64,000 nt of DNA from Saccopteryx bilineata (Eukaryota > Chordata > Mammalia > Chiroptera > Emballonuridae), in the NCBI RefSeq assembly GCF_036850765.1, contig NC_089493.1, forward strand, positions 164,917,640 through 164,981,639. The letters run 5' to 3'. The number at the start of each line of letters is the position of its first letter. Positions within the stretch are counted from its first letter, which is position 1. Both the position numbers and the translations under genes were made by a program. The notes under the pieces are model-generated. The model worked only from the letters and a program-made list of their open reading frames with translations. It ran no database searches and was not told the DNA's origin. Below are positions 22,606 through 34,669 of the stretch, in pieces.

Positions 22606-23600
22606 ATTAAAGCCTTTAAGCAAACTTTTGGCCAATACAGCAAGAATCCATAAAAGAATAGTGTCCTTAACATGTTCACCAAGTCCAAGTTGACACCAAC
22701 ACCATGTCAAATCCCTGCAAATGCAACCCAACCCCAGTTCAGTCCGTTAGGAGCTGTCACAAGGAGCAGGAGTCCAGGAAAAGTTTGCATGGCACTGGAA
22801 TTGTCAAAATTCTATACTTTGCAGCTTATGTCCAAGTCCCAATGACCGCTGCTTCTAGCTGGTAATGATTCAGGTAGACTGGAAAAGCCATCTGCAGCAT
22901 CTCATCTCTGCCTGGAGAGATGAGACCAGGTTGCTTTTCCCTGGAGTTCTGCGACTGTGGCGTGGTAAAGAGCACCTTGGGATACACTAAGCTGGGTGGC
23001 AAAGGTAAATTCATAATAGAAGTTGGCAAAAGGAGGAAAGAGAGCTCTAAATTAGGAGTAGGTCTCAGCCTGAAATATGAGTGGGGCATTGAGGTAGGAG
23101 GAATAAAGGAAACACTATATATTAAATAAAGCAGCAGAAAGTAGGACTATTAACACCCACAACAGAGATCTTCAAGGGAAGAATACAAAACCTGACTATT
23201 CAGGCAAGACATAGTTAAGTGGCCCTTGTGCAAGTGAGATCAGTTTACCTGCTTCTTGAAGAACTACCCTAGGGTCATCCACAGTGTCGTAGATGGGGCC
23301 GATGGCCCTGGGCACCTTCAGCCTTCAGTGGCAAACCCTAGCATTCTGGGCAAGGTTAGTTCATAGATGGCTGGAGCAGGGCTGGAAGAGACTGAACCCT
23401 CCCTTAGAGAAGCGAGGGGGGGGGAGTGTCCCTGTTTCCTCACAGCAAAGGCATGTAAGCCTGGCAGGCTCTAGCTCAATGACCTTCCTATTCACTATTG
23501 AAGCAGGACCCAGATGGAATCCTATGAGACCCCTTTGGGACGTTAAAGCCTTTAAGGGCGTATCCTAAAAGCTGGTAGTTCACCTGATCTCTATTGGGCT
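22606..23600 (-). mobile_element. probable 3' part of a class II ERV (post-integrase)
   Basis: This - strand sequence follows directly after the integrase remnant and is bounded on the left by a truncated L1. Frames are short and broken and I could not recognise envelope or LTR features with confidence. Assignment to the retrovirus is by position. Confidence 0.35.
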
Positions 23601-24450
23601 TTTTCTGTCTCTTGGTACCTTAAAAGCCATGTTCAGAAGATCTTGCTGAGGGTTTTGAGGATCCCCATCCGCCTATATAAACCTTTTCCATATATCTGGA
23701 GTTATTTGGAAAAAGACAAAACAGTGTTATTAGCTGGATCAAATAGAAGAAGGTAGAAGTTTGCAGGAGAAAAAGATCTGGCATCTCCTGTTCATCAGCA
23801 TTCAAAAGAAATGTAAAAATTTTTAAGTAAAAAGCATGATATGGTAGACTTGTAGGAGTTCCAGGATATGACTCCCCCCTTTTAAATTTTTTTAAATTGA
23901 CCTTAAAATATTTGCTGGGTACACTTTAATAATACCTTGACTTTAAAGATTGTAAGAAATACCCATAATTTGAAAGGTTTGACAAAATACAGTAAATGCT
24001 TTTGCTCCATATGCAGGAGCATTGTCAGTTTAACTAGTTTGGGAAATCCAATAATAGAAAAATGCATACAGACAATGAGCTATAACATGCTTAGCAGCCT
24101 CTCCTGTTCTGACAGAGGTTACTATAAATCCAGAATAGGTATCCACTGTAACGTGGACATAGGACTGTTTGCCAAATGAAGGTATATGAGTAACATCCAT
24201 TTGCCAAAGTTGCCCTGGTAGGAGTCCTTGAGGGTTAACTCCAAATGAAGGGAGAGACTGTAGTATAGGACACCTTGGATAGGATTTACCAATCTGCTGT
24301 GCTGCTTCTGGAGAAAGTTGAAACTGTTTACACAGGGCTGCAGCATTCTAGTGGTGAATAGTATGAGACTGAATTGCTCGATCTGTCATGGTTGCTCCAA
24401 ATAATTTTCTTTTGGGTAGCTTGATCATCAAGGGCATTCATTCCCTTGTG
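23600..24450 (-). pseudogene. class II ERV integrase remnant
   Basis: On the - strand the frames read through an integrase: the N-terminal zinc-binding region near 24350-24270, then the core strand with a WQMDVT-like motif near 24215, then the segment around the second core aspartate near 24040-24020, and a C-terminal part towards 23620. Stops and frameshifts break it, so it cannot encode a working enzyme. Confidence 0.65.
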
Positions 24451-24478
24451 CTAAAGCTCCAGGAAGCATGGAGTGAGC

Positions 24479-24780
24479 TCAAGCATGTCCTATAAAACAC
24501 GGAGCTCTATGTTGACATACAAGTCTTTGAAGAAGGAGGAACTGCTGAAATAGTTCATCAGCAGTTGTCCCTAAGACAGCAGTCTTTATAGTGGAAACAA
24601 CCATAAGTAAATATTTGCTGTCTGTATATAGATTAAAGGAGGAATATGGCAAATGCTGAAAAGCCATGATAATGGCATATAATTCTAATCTTTGAGCTGA
24701 TTTTAAGTTGACTGTTTCAGTATAAAGTTGTCCATTGATTTGCAAAAGTGATTTGCTATTTAGTGGAAGTTTCCCAGAGC
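24479..24780 (-). pseudogene. class II ERV RNase H remnant
   Basis: An 88-codon frame carries recognisable RNase H landmarks: the AQRLELYAI segment with the catalytic glutamate, then NLYTDSKYL with the catalytic aspartate. It sits immediately upstream (in element orientation) of the integrase remnant, the normal pol order. The first catalytic aspartate region is not clear. Almost the whole reverse transcriptase that should precede it is missing. Confidence 0.7.
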
Positions 24781-24834
24781 CATTGTTGTTGATCCTTTGA
24801 AAAAAGGAACAACAATAATTTTGAGGCTCAAAAC

Positions 24835-25568
24835 CTACAAACTGTAAGGGTTGCCTATGCCCCTTGATAATCCAGGAGGCGACAAGATCAAAATATGAAG
24901 GTGTATTCCATGGGCAATGTGCCCAAGCTGTAGCTGCTCTTGTACCAACTGAGCAGCTGCCCTAAGTTTCTCTTGAGAAAGGGGCCATTGGTCTACCCAT
25001 ACAGAATTATCTGATTTCCAAGTAATTGGGTCTGCACAATGCATTATTGGGGTAGCAGGAACTACCAAGGCCCCTATGCTAAATTTTGATATCCTAATCC
25101 ACACTTTCTGGTATTGGGGTGCCACTTCTATGGGGGTGAGAATTCCTTGCTGTTCTTTCCCTAGTCCCTTAGTGGGCAAAAATCCCCAATCAAGCATCTG
25201 AGTACTGACTAAACCATTAGGACTGACAAGCAATGCTCCTGTATTTTTCAAAACATCTCTACCCCACAAATTAACTGGCCATCCAGGTAGCGCATAAGGC
25301 TTAAAAAAAATCCAGAATGACCTTCTTAATCTTCCCAATGTAAAAAACTAGAACATTGTTGAGGGGATTTACTCTGCCCTATACCTTGTAATTCTGTGGC
25401 TGCTGCATGAGTGGGCCAGGAAGGAGGCCAATGTAGCTTAGCAATAACAGATACATCAGCTCCAGTATCTAAAAGTCCTTTAAATTTATGCCCATGTATT
25501 GTTAGTTCCATTTCAGGGCATTCCTGACCTATTTTTTTAAATCCAATTGGCAAAATCAGAGGAGCCAA
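24835..25568 (-). pseudogene. class II (betaretrovirus-like) ERV protease, G-patch and RT start
   Basis: The frame at 25568-25326 contains the retroviral aspartic protease active site LLDTGADVSV. A shifted frame at 25338-24835 continues through the protease C-terminus (LPGWPVNLWGRD), then a glycine-rich G-patch-like segment (GLGKEQQGI) characteristic of betaretroviral proteases, then the beginning of reverse transcriptase (VWVDQWPLSQEK). The two frames overlap by 13 bases, so one frameshift splits the protease. The RT palm is deleted before the RNase H remnant at 24780. Confidence 0.75.
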
Positions 25569-26082
25569 ATCACCAATTTTCTTGTGGCCCCTTTTGCATG
25601 ATGTGGCCTGAGAAGCAGAATTAGCATTTTTATACTATTCTTCTAACTGCCTGATTTAGCCGTGAGACAAATTCTTTTTCTTATTATTAATTTTAATAGG
25701 GTGACATTGATAAATCAAGGTACATATGTTCAGAGAAAACATCTCTAGGTTATTTTGACATTTGATTATGCTGCATTCCCATCACCCAAAGTCCAATTGT
25801 CTTCCATCACCTTCTAACTGGTTTTCTTTGTGCCTCTCCCCTCCCCCAACCCCCTCCCTCTCCTCCCCTCCACCCTGTAACCCCTACACTCTTGTCCATG
25901 TCTCTGAGTCTCATTTTTATGTCCCACCTATGTATGGAATCATATAGTTCTTAGTTTTTTCTGATTTACTTATTTTACTCAGTATAATGTTATCAAGGTC
26001 CATCCATGTTGTTGTAAATGATCCGATGTCATCATTTCTTATGGCTGAGTAGTATTCCATAGTATATATATACCAAAGCTTT

Positions 26083-26442
26083 CTTTTTTTATTCTTTTTT
26101 TTTTTTTTTCCCGAAGCTGGAAACAAGGAGGCAGTCAGACAGACTCCCGCATGTGCCCGACTGGGATCCACCCGGCATGCCCACCAGGGGGTGATGCTTC
26201 ACCCATCTGGGGAGTTGCTCTGTTGCAACCAGAGCCATTCTAGTGCCTGAGGCAGAGGCCATGGAGCCATCCTCAGCGCCCTGGCCAACTTTGCTCCAAT
26301 GGAGCTTTGGCTGCAGGAGGGGAAGAGAGAGACAGAGAGGAAGGAGATGGGGAGGGGAGGAGAAGAAGATGGGTGCCTCTCCTGTGTGCCCTGGCTGGGA
26401 ATCAAACCCGGGACTCCTGCATACCAGGCCGATGCTCTATGT
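26083..26442 (-). repeat. bat SINE type A in L1 ORF2
   Basis: Antisense to the window, hence sense to the L1. Flanked by ACCAAAGCTTT / AACAAAGCTTT (26072-26082 and 26443-26453). The head is slightly 5'-truncated. Confidence 0.9.
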
Positions 26443-27804
26443 AACAAAGCTTTTTAATCCACTCGTCCACTGATGGACACTTGGGCTGTTTCCAGATCTT
26501 TGCTATTGTGAACAATGCTGCCATAAACATGGGGGTGCATTTCTTCTTTTCAAGCAGTGCTATGGTGTTCTTGGGGTATATTCCTAACAGTGGTATAGCT
26601 GGGTCAAAAGGCAGTTCGATTTTTAATTTCTTGAGGAATCTCCATACTGTTTTCCACAGTGGCTGCACCAGTCTGCATTCCCATCAGCAGTGCAGGAGGG
26701 TTCCCTTTTCTTCACATCCTCGCCAGCACTTATTCTGTGTTGTTTTGTTGATGAGCGCCATTCTGACTGGTGTGAGGTGATATCTCATTGTGGTATTAAT
26801 TTGCATTTCTCTCATGATTAGTGATGTTGAGCAATTTTTCATATGCCTCTTGGCCATCTGTATGTCCTCTTTGGAGAAGTGTCTATTCATTTCTTTTGCT
26901 CATTTTTGGATTGGATTGTTTGTCTTCCTGGTATTAAGTTTTACAAGTTCTTTATAAATTTTGGTTATTAACCCCTTATCAGACGCTATGTCAAATATAT
27001 TCTCCCATTGTGTAGTTTGTCTTTTTATTCTGTTCTTATTGTCTTTAGCTGTGCAGAAGCTTTTTAGTTTGATAAAGTCCCATTTGTTTATCCTGTCTTT
27101 TATTTCACTTGCCTGTGGAGACAAATCAGCAAATATATTGCTGCGAGAGATGTCAGAGAGCTTACTGCCTATGTTTTCTTCTAGGATGCTTATGGTTTTA
27201 CGGCTTAGATTAAAATCTTTTATCCATTTTGAGTTTATTTTTGTGAGTGGTGTAAGTTGGTGGTCTAGTTTCATTTTTTTGCAGGTAGCTGTCCAATTAT
27301 CCCAACACCATTTGTTGAAGAGGCTGTCTTTACTCCAATGTATGCTCTTACCTCCTTTGTCAAATATTAGTTGTCCATAAAAGTGTGGGTTTATTTCTGG
27401 GTTCTCAGTTCTGTTCCATTGATCTATATGCCTGTTCTTATGCCAGTACCAGGCTGTTTTGAGTACAATGGCCTTATAATATAACTTGATATCCAGAAGT
27501 GTGATACCTCCCACTTTATCCTTCCTTTTCAAGATTGCTGAGGCTATTCGTGTTCTCTTTTGGTTCCATATAAACTTTTGGAATATGTGTTCTATATCTT
27601 TGAAGTAAGTCATTGGTATTTTAATTGGTATTGCATTGAATTGATAAATTGCTTTGGGTAATATAGACATTTTAATGATGTTTAGTCTTCGTAACCATGA
27701 GCACGGTATATGCTTCCACTTGTTTGTATCTTCCCTGATTTTTTTTAATCAATGTTTTATAACTTTCCGAGAACAAGTCTTTAATCTCCCTGGTTAAATT
27801 TATT

Positions 27805-28193
27805 GGCCCTGGCCGGTTGGCTCAGCGGTAGAGCGTCGGCCTAGTGTGCGGGGGACCTGGGATCGATTCCCGGCCAGGGCACATAGGAGAAGCGCCCATT
27901 TGCTTCTCCACCCCCCTCTCCTTCCTCTCTGTCTCTCTCTTCCCCTCCCGCAGCCAAGGCTCCATTGGAGCAAAGATGGCCCGGGCGCTGGGGATGGCTC
28001 CTTGGCCTCTGCCCTAGGCGCTAGAGTGGCTCTGGTCGCGGCAGAGCGACGCCCCGGAGGGGCAGAGCATCGCCCCCTGGTGGGCAGAGCTTTGCCCCTG
28101 GTGGGCGTGCCGGGTGGATCCTGCTCGGGCACATGCGGGAGTCTGTCTGACTGTCTCTCCCCGTTTCCAGCTTCAGAAAAATATAAAAAAAAA
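27805..28193 (+). repeat. bat SINE type A in L1 ORF2
   Basis: Opposite in orientation to the L1. It splits the RT thumb region; the L1 sequence resumes with imperfect duplication of aaatttatt. The B box is slightly altered (ggatcgattcc). Confidence 0.9.
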
Positions 28194-30865
28194 ATTATTC
28201 TTAGGTACTTTATTTTTTTGGTTGCAATGGTGAAGGGGATTGCTTCCTTAATTCCTCTTTCTGACAGTTCATTGTTAGTGTATAAAAATACCTCTGATTT
28301 CTGAGTATTAATTTTATATCCTGCCACCTTGCTGAATTCATTTATCAGGTCTAGTAGTTTTTTGACTGCAACTTTAGGGTTTTCTATATACAATATCATA
28401 TTATCTGCAAATAATGATAGTTTTACTTCTTCTTTTCCAATTTGGATGCCTTTTATTTCTTTTTCTTGTCTGATTGCTGTGGCTAGGACTTCCAGAACTA
28501 TGTTGAATAAGAGTGGTGAAAGGCGGCACCCCTGCCTTGTTTCTGATCTTAAGGGATTGCTTTTAATTTTTGCCCATTGAGTATGACGTTGGCTGTGGGT
28601 TTGTCATAGATGGCCTTTATTATGTTGAGGTATGTATGTTCCCCGTATTCCCACTTTGCTGAGAGTTTTGATCATGAATGGGTGCTGGATTTTATCAAAT
28701 GCTTTTTCTGCATCTATTGAAACTATCATGTGGTTTTTTTCCTTCCTTTTGTTTATGTGATAAATCACATTGATTGATTTACGAATATTGTACCATCCTT
28801 GCATCCCTGGGATGAAGCCCACTTGATCATGGTGTATGATCTTTGTAATATACTGCTGAATCCGGTTTGCCAATATTTTGTTGAGAATTTTAGCATCTAA
28901 ATTCATCAGGGATATTGGCCTATAATTTTCTTTCTTTGTGTTGTCTTAGCCTGGTTTTGGAATCAGAATTATGCTTGCCTTATAAAAGGAGCTTGGAAGT
29001 CTTTCTTCCTCTTGAATTTTTTGAAGTAACTTGAGAAGGATAGGAGTTGGTTCTTCTTTGAATATTTGGTAGAATTCACTTGTAAAGCCATCAGGCCCAG
29101 GCTTTTCTTTTTTGTGAGTTTTTTGATAACTGTTTCAATCTCATTTGTTGTAACTGGTCTGTTTAGGTTTTCTGATTCTCCCAGATTAATTTTTGAAAGA
29201 ATATATGTTTCAAGGAATTTGTCCATTTCATCTATGTTGTCTAGTCTTTTGGTGTACAGTTCTTCATAGTATTTTCTTACAATATTTTGTATTTCTGTTG
29301 TGTCAGTTGTTATTTCTCCACTCTCGTTTCTAATTTTATTTATTTGAGTCCTCTCTCTTTTTTTCTTGGTGAGTCTTGTTAAAGATTCATCGATCTTGTT
29401 TACCTTTTCAAAAAAACCAGCTCCTGGTTTCAATGATCCTCTGTATTGTTTCTTTAACCTCTATGTCATTTATTTCTGCTCTGATCTTAATGATTTCCTT
29501 CCTTCTACTAGCTCTGGGCTTTACTTGCTTTTTTTTTTTTCTAGATCTTTTAGATGTAGGGTAAAGTTGTTTATTTGAGCTTTTTGTAGCTTCTTGAGGT
29601 ATGCCTGTAATGCTATGAACTTCCCTCTCAGGACTGCTTTTGCTGTGTCTCATAAATTTTGAGTTGATGTATGCTCATTATCGTTTGTTTCTAGGAATTT
29701 TTAAATTTCTTCTTTGATCTCATTGTTTACCCATTCATTATTTAATAACATGCTATTTAGTTTCCAAGTGTTTGAGTATTTTTTAGGTTTCCTGTTGTGG
29801 TTAATTTCTAGTTTCATGCCACTGTGATCAGAGAAAGTGCTCGATATAATTTCAATCTTCTTAAATTTGTTGAGCCCGCTTTTGTGCCCTAACATGTGGT
29901 CTATTCTAGAGAATGTACCATGAGCACTTGAAAAGAATGTATATTCTGCTGTTTTAGGGTGAAAGGTTCTGAAGATATCTATTAAATTGAGTTGATCTAG
30001 TATATCCTTTAAGTCTGCTGTTTCTTTGTTAATTTTCTTTCTTGAGGATCTATCTAGTGATGTTACTGGGGTATTGAAATCCCCTACTATTATCGTATTG
30101 CTGTTGATCTTGCCCTTTAAGTCCATCAAAGTCTGCTTTATATATTTAGGTGCTCCTATATTAGGTGCATAGATATTTATAATGGTTATATCTTCCTATT
30201 GGATTGCTTCCTTTATCATTATGTAGTGACCTTCTTTATCTCTAACTATAGTCTTTGTTTTGAAATTCATTTTGTCTAAGTATTGCTACCCCAGCTTTTT
30301 TTTCATTTCCATTTGCATGAAATATTTTTTCCCATCCTTTTATCTTCTGTCTATGTGCATCTTTTGTTTTAAGGTGTGTCTCTTGTAGACAGCATATGTA
30401 TGGGTCCTGTTTTCTTATCCATGCAACTACCCTACGTCTTTTGATTGGATCATTTAATTCATTTACATTTAAGGTTATTATTAATATGTAATTATTTATT
30501 GCCATTTTATTCTTTAAAACTGTATTCCTCTTTTGCTATATTCTTTTTCTCTTTTGATCTGTTTACAACAGGCCCCTTAGCATTTCTTGCAGCCTTGGTT
30601 TGGTTGTAGTGAATTCCTTGAGGTTTTTTTTGTTTGGAAAGCTTTTTATTTCTCCTTCAATTTTAAATGATAGCCTTGCTGGATAAAGTAGTCTTAGTTG
30701 TAGGCTCTTGTTCTGCATTACTTTGAATATTTCTTGCCATTTCCTTCTGGCCTCAAGTGTTTCTGTTGAGAAATCGAAAGTCATCCTTATGGGGGCTCCT
30801 TTGTAGGTGACATTCTTTTTTTCTCTAGCAGCTTTTAATATTTTCTCTTTATCACTTAGCTTTGG

Positions 30866-32370
30866 GTTTTGTTTTTTTTTTCATTTTAAACAAGAAGTTT
30901 ATTTAAACAACAAGACGCTTGACGTGAAGGGAAAACTATCTAGGACTCATTTCTTTTAGAGTAATTTATCCCTACTTAAAGACAGATTGCCCTACATGTA
31001 ACAGCTACGTACAAAAAAGTTATAAAATTGTCCTTGGTTTTACAATGATAAATGAAAAACATTAAAAATTCTCCAATCAAACAAGGTATGCAAGGATTCT
31101 TATGTTGTTCTTTTCTTTTATTAAACAGTGAAAGCGCCCTGGCCGGTTGGCTCAGTGGTAGAGCGTCGGCTAGCGTGCGGAAGACCCGGGTTCGATTCCC
31201 GGCCAGGGCACACAGGAGAAGCACCCATTTGCTTCTCCACCCCTCTGCCGCGCCTTCCTCTCTGTCTCTCTCTTCCCCTCCTGCAGCCAAGGCTCCATTG
31301 GAGCAAAAGATAGCCCGGGCGCTGGGGATGGCTCTGTGGCCTCTGCCTCAGGCGCTAGAGTGGCTCTGGTCGCAACATGGTGACGCCCAGGATGGGCAGA
31401 TCATCACCCCCTGGTGGGCAGAGCGTCGCCCCATGGTGGGCATGCCGGGTGGATCCCGGTCGGGCGCATGCGGGAGTCTGTCTGACTGTCTCTCCCTGTT
31501 TCCAGCTTCAGAAACAAAACAAAACAAAACAAAAAAACAGTGAAAGCAAAATAACTTATTGGAATATAAAGATAAGAGCTGAATGAGCATGCCACTAATG
31601 GAGAAAGGGGGTATTTTCACAGAACCAGTATTTCTCCCCATCCCATCTCCATTTGATGTCAATCAAAACATACCATTGGCCATTTAGTTTTTAAAAAAAT
31701 GCAAATGCTTGTGCACATACATCAGTTACTTTATGTACAATAAAGGAATAGGGAAGGGGGAAATGAAAGAATAGAGAAAACTATATGGTAGTAGTCAGGA
31801 TGTGGTGGAACCAAATTGCAGTTTTCTAATTGAGAATGTCTTCTTGGTCTGGAGAAACAGAGTTCTGAAGTAAAGTAGCAGGTTCCCTTTTTAGTAGACA
31901 CCTCCTGTCTGCTGCTGGAACACATCAATTGTATCTTCATCCTCCATTTCCAACTGTGCAGGTGTGTCTGTTTCATTGATTGGCTGCCCATCAAATCGGA
32001 ATCTGATCTGCCTCATTGACAAACCCTGTCATTCACAATAGGCTTTCATTAGTTTACTAAGTGGTGTATGCCTCTTAATCTTAAACTGCACCACAGAACC
32101 ATCCTGCCCTGCCACCTTCAAATTAATATGATCGTTGCTCTCAGTCTTGACTCCTTCCTTGGGCTTTTCATCCACCATGTGGAGTGCCGGAGGCTCTTCA
32201 GCTGCTGCTTCACAAAAGAGGTACCAGATCCACACGGAACGAGCACACAAGCAGCACCAGGAGCGCCAGAAGGAGGCGGCAGTGGTGGAAGACAGAGAGG
32301 GCGCGCACACGTTGTGCACTCCTTCCCCCCACCCTGCGTGTGCGATCACGAGCAGTCGCGGTTCCCCATT
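30866..32370 (-). pseudogene. SUMO2P: SUMO2 processed pseudogene inserted in L1 ORF1
   Basis: Intronless copy of a SUMO2 mRNA, with 5' UTR, coding region at 32178-31891, long 3' UTR and poly(A) (T-run at 30868-30881 on the + strand). A perfect 11-bp target duplication CTTAGCTTTGG (30855-30865 and 32371-32381) shows L1-mediated retrotransposition. The coding part matches the 95-codon length of SUMO2 in one frame, but codon 50 (arginine in SUMO2) is TGA, and residues 2 and 14 differ (V, S). The stop removes the C-terminal half, including the GG processing site, so it should not make a conjugatable modifier. A type A SINE sits in the 3' UTR. Confidence 0.95.
31136..31534 (+). repeat. bat SINE type A in the SUMO2 retrocopy
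   Basis: Target duplication AAACAGTGAAAGC (31123-31135 and 31535-31547). The tail is (AAAAC)n. It is the innermost layer of an L1-retrocopy-SINE nest. Confidence 0.94.
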
Positions 32371-32999
32371 CTTAGCTTTGGTATTTTAATTATGATGTGT
32401 CTTGGGGTTGATTTCTTTGAGTTTCTCTTTAATGGAGTTCTCTGTGCTTCTTGAACATGTGAGATGTTTTCCTGCTTTAATTGAGGGAAGTTTTCAGCTA
32501 TAATATGCTTGAACAAAGTCTCTATCCCTTGTTCTTTCTCTTCTTCAGGAACCCCTATAATATAGATGTTATTTCTCTTCATGTTGTCACAGAGCTCTCT
32601 TAGAGTTTCTTCAGACTTTTTGAGTCTCTTTTCTTTTTTCTGCTCTGCTTCCGTGCCTTTATTTATCTTGTCCTCTAACTCGCTGATTCGATTCTCAGCT
32701 TCATCCATCCTGCTTTTAATTCCTTCCATTGTGTTCTTCATTTCTGATATTGTATTTGTCATTTCTGACTGATTCTTTTTTTATTATTTCAATGTCCTTT
32801 TTTATATTTGCTATCTCTTTATTTAGGTGTTCATAATGACCATCTATTGTTGTTCTAATATCTTTGAGCATCCTAACAATCATTATTTTAAATTCTGCAT
32901 CTGGTAATTTGGTTATATCTGATTCATTCAGGTCCTTTTCTGGGGATTTCTCTTGTCTCATTTGTGTTGCATTTCTCTGCCTTCTCATTTTCTTTGTGT

Positions 33000-34383
33000 A
33001 AAGGGAGGTTTTGGCCACTGGAGTCCACTGGGTGTGACCTCTGTTCCCTAGGTATGGTCTGCCTGCAGGCCTGCCACCCCCTCTGCTGTTGCTGCCTAGG
33101 GAGTTTGGGTATGGGCATTGCCGGTGCCTGCCCACTGGGACTGTTGCTGTGGTTTCCGCCTCTCCTTCACAGGAGTGACTGTGATCATGTGCTCAGTGTA
33201 CAAGCCTTGGTGTTCTTGGCCTTTGCCCCGCCCCCATGGATGGCGTTATGCTTGGCCCTGAGCGCAGTGGCGAGCACCTTTGCTCAGCTGCTGGTCTCTG
33301 CCTGTTTCCGGGATTTTGCCCTGCCCTTGCAGGAGGAGTCTGCTGGTGGGACAGCTCCAAGCCTCGGTTCCACAGGTGGGGCAAAGCTGTGCTCCTTCAC
33401 CCTTGCTCAAGGGCTGGTCTCCACCCCTTCCAGGGTTCCTGCCCTTTTTCCCGCAGGCTGGATTGCTGGCTGCCTGTAGCTGGGCTTGACAGCTTTTGCA
33501 GGCCTTCTCCTCCCCAGCTGGGCAAGACTGAGCTCACACCTGGGCCCAGTGGTGGCCAGCCGGCTTCCACCCTTGCCGACAGAACTGCACTTCCGCGTCC
33601 CGCCGCCGCCTGCCCTCCAGCGCGCCCTCAGCTGTGTGGGGTGCGGGCGTTGCAGCTTAGACCCTAAGACTCACTACTGTAGCCCCGAAAGCTCCCTCCT
33701 TCTAAATGACTCTGCTCTGAGTGCTGCGGGAGAGCTTGTTTGGCTGGTGTCCTGCTTCCCTTTGCTGGTATTGCTGTTTCCAGGGGAAATATTCACTCCA
33801 GACTTGGGGAGTGACTTGTCCCAGGGGTTAGGGTGGCTGTCTCTCTAAATGTTTCTCCCTGTGCCTCCTAGATTACACTCTGTTCCTGCTACTCCAGTAC
33901 TCTCCTCTCTCCCCATCCCCTGGAGCCCCGGGTGAGTGGTTGTGAGAGAGGCATTCTGCACGGTCCCTTTAAGAAGAATCCTGGGTCTGAGAAAGAATCA
34001 ATCTCTTTCTCAAAAACAGTATCCTGACTTGTTTCCAGCTAAATACTGTCCATACGCCTCTTCTAGGCTCTGGGGCTGCAGGCTGGGACTTTGTTCTTGG
34101 AATTCAGGACCCTCCCCTCTCCGCTAAACTCACTTCCCACCACGCGAGTCTCTCCCGGCTGCTATTCGCTCGGGGGAGCTGGGCAGCCCTCTCCGCATTT
34201 CCACTTTGCCTACCAGTCTCCGTGTGGCTTCTTCAGTGTTCCTTGGTTGAAGAGTCCTCTTAGTTTAGTCCAAAGTTGGTTTTTCCAGATGATAGTTCTT
34301 AAAATTAGTTTGTAATCCACTTTGGTTCTGGGAGGTGGATGATGGTACGTCCACCTACTCCAGCGCCATCTTGTCTTCCTCAT
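33000..34383 (-). promoter_or_regulatory. L1 5' UTR / internal promoter region
   Basis: GC-rich, CpG-containing segment between ORF1 and the L1 5' end. By L1 biology it should hold the internal Pol II promoter. Long open frames on both strands here reflect GC content and show no conserved domain. Confidence 0.7.
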
Positions 34384-34655
34384 TTTCAATTTTCTTAAGT
34401 AAATACCTAAAAGTAGAATTTCTAGGTCATATGGTAGATATATATTTAATTACATAAGAAATTATCAAACAGTTTTTCAAACTGGTATACCACTTTACAC
34501 TCTCACTTGCAACATGAGAGTTCTAATTGATGTACTTTTTTGCTATCACTTATTGTTGTCTTTTATTTTAGCCATTCTAGTAAGTGTGAAATGATATCTC
34601 ATTATAATTTTAATTTGCATTTCCCTGGTAACTAATAAATTCTAAAGTGTTTGAA
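34384..34655 (-). repeat. old L1 fragment at the 5' flank of the younger L1
   Basis: Antisense L1 ORF2 3' sequence (ctaaaagtagaatttctagg, atgatatctcattataat) into which the long L1 and a type A SINE inserted. Confidence 0.65.
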
Positions 34656-34669
34656 AATAACACTTGGTC

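Larger units (their letters stand above)
25917..30505 (-). pseudogene. L1 ORF2 (endonuclease/reverse transcriptase), inactivated
   Basis: Starts at 30505 with the endonuclease N-terminus (IITLNVNELNDPIKR, CCLQETHL). Endonuclease motifs GDFN (near 30075) and SDHSG (near 29825) are visible. The RT domain follows ([25 protein letters not shown] near 28840-28690). The catalytic FADD box reads FADN at 28400-28411, so the second aspartate is lost. Several frameshifts and two SINE insertions break the frame. The C-terminus (LWYIYTMEYYSAIRNDDIG) ends at a stop near 25917. It began 57 bases after the ORF1 stop, the usual L1 spacing. Confidence 0.88.
30563..32988 (-). pseudogene. L1 ORF1, split by a SUMO2 retrocopy
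   Basis: The N-terminal part starts at 32988 (MRRQRNATQM) with a lysine/glutamate-rich coiled coil. A frameshift near 32775 (T-run) shifts the frame. The RRM-like part (NIYIIGVPEEE, then [11 protein letters not shown]) runs to about 32382. The C-terminal domain resumes beyond the retrocopy at 30854-30563 (ETLEARRKWQEIFKVM, YPARLSFKIEGEIKSF). L1 ORF1p is an RNA-binding trimer that packages L1 RNA; this copy is dead. Confidence 0.85.
25672..34383 (-). mobile_element. near full-length L1 retrotransposon with three insertions
   Basis: Antisense L1 running from a GC-rich 5' UTR (34383-33000, starting gaggaagacaagatggcgct on the - strand) through ORF1 and ORF2 to a 3' UTR and short A-rich tail near 25672. 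Removing the two SINEs (26083-26442, 27805-28193) and the SUMO2 retrocopy (30866-32370) leaves about 6.5 kb, the normal size of a complete mammalian L1. Flanking duplications were not clear. It interrupts the ERV remnant on one side and an older L1 on the other. Confidence 0.9.

Noticed and set aside
32029..32349. A second working SUMO gene
   Set aside because: No introns, flanking 11-bp duplication, poly(A), and a stop at codon 50 show a processed pseudogene.
33236..33848. Long GC-rich open frames on the + strand (143 and 120 codons)
   Set aside because: They lie antisense in the L1 5' UTR and show no conserved domain.
25672..34383. L1 target-site duplication
   Set aside because: Flanks share only short T-rich similarity (caattttctta / attctttttctta); not convincing enough to call.
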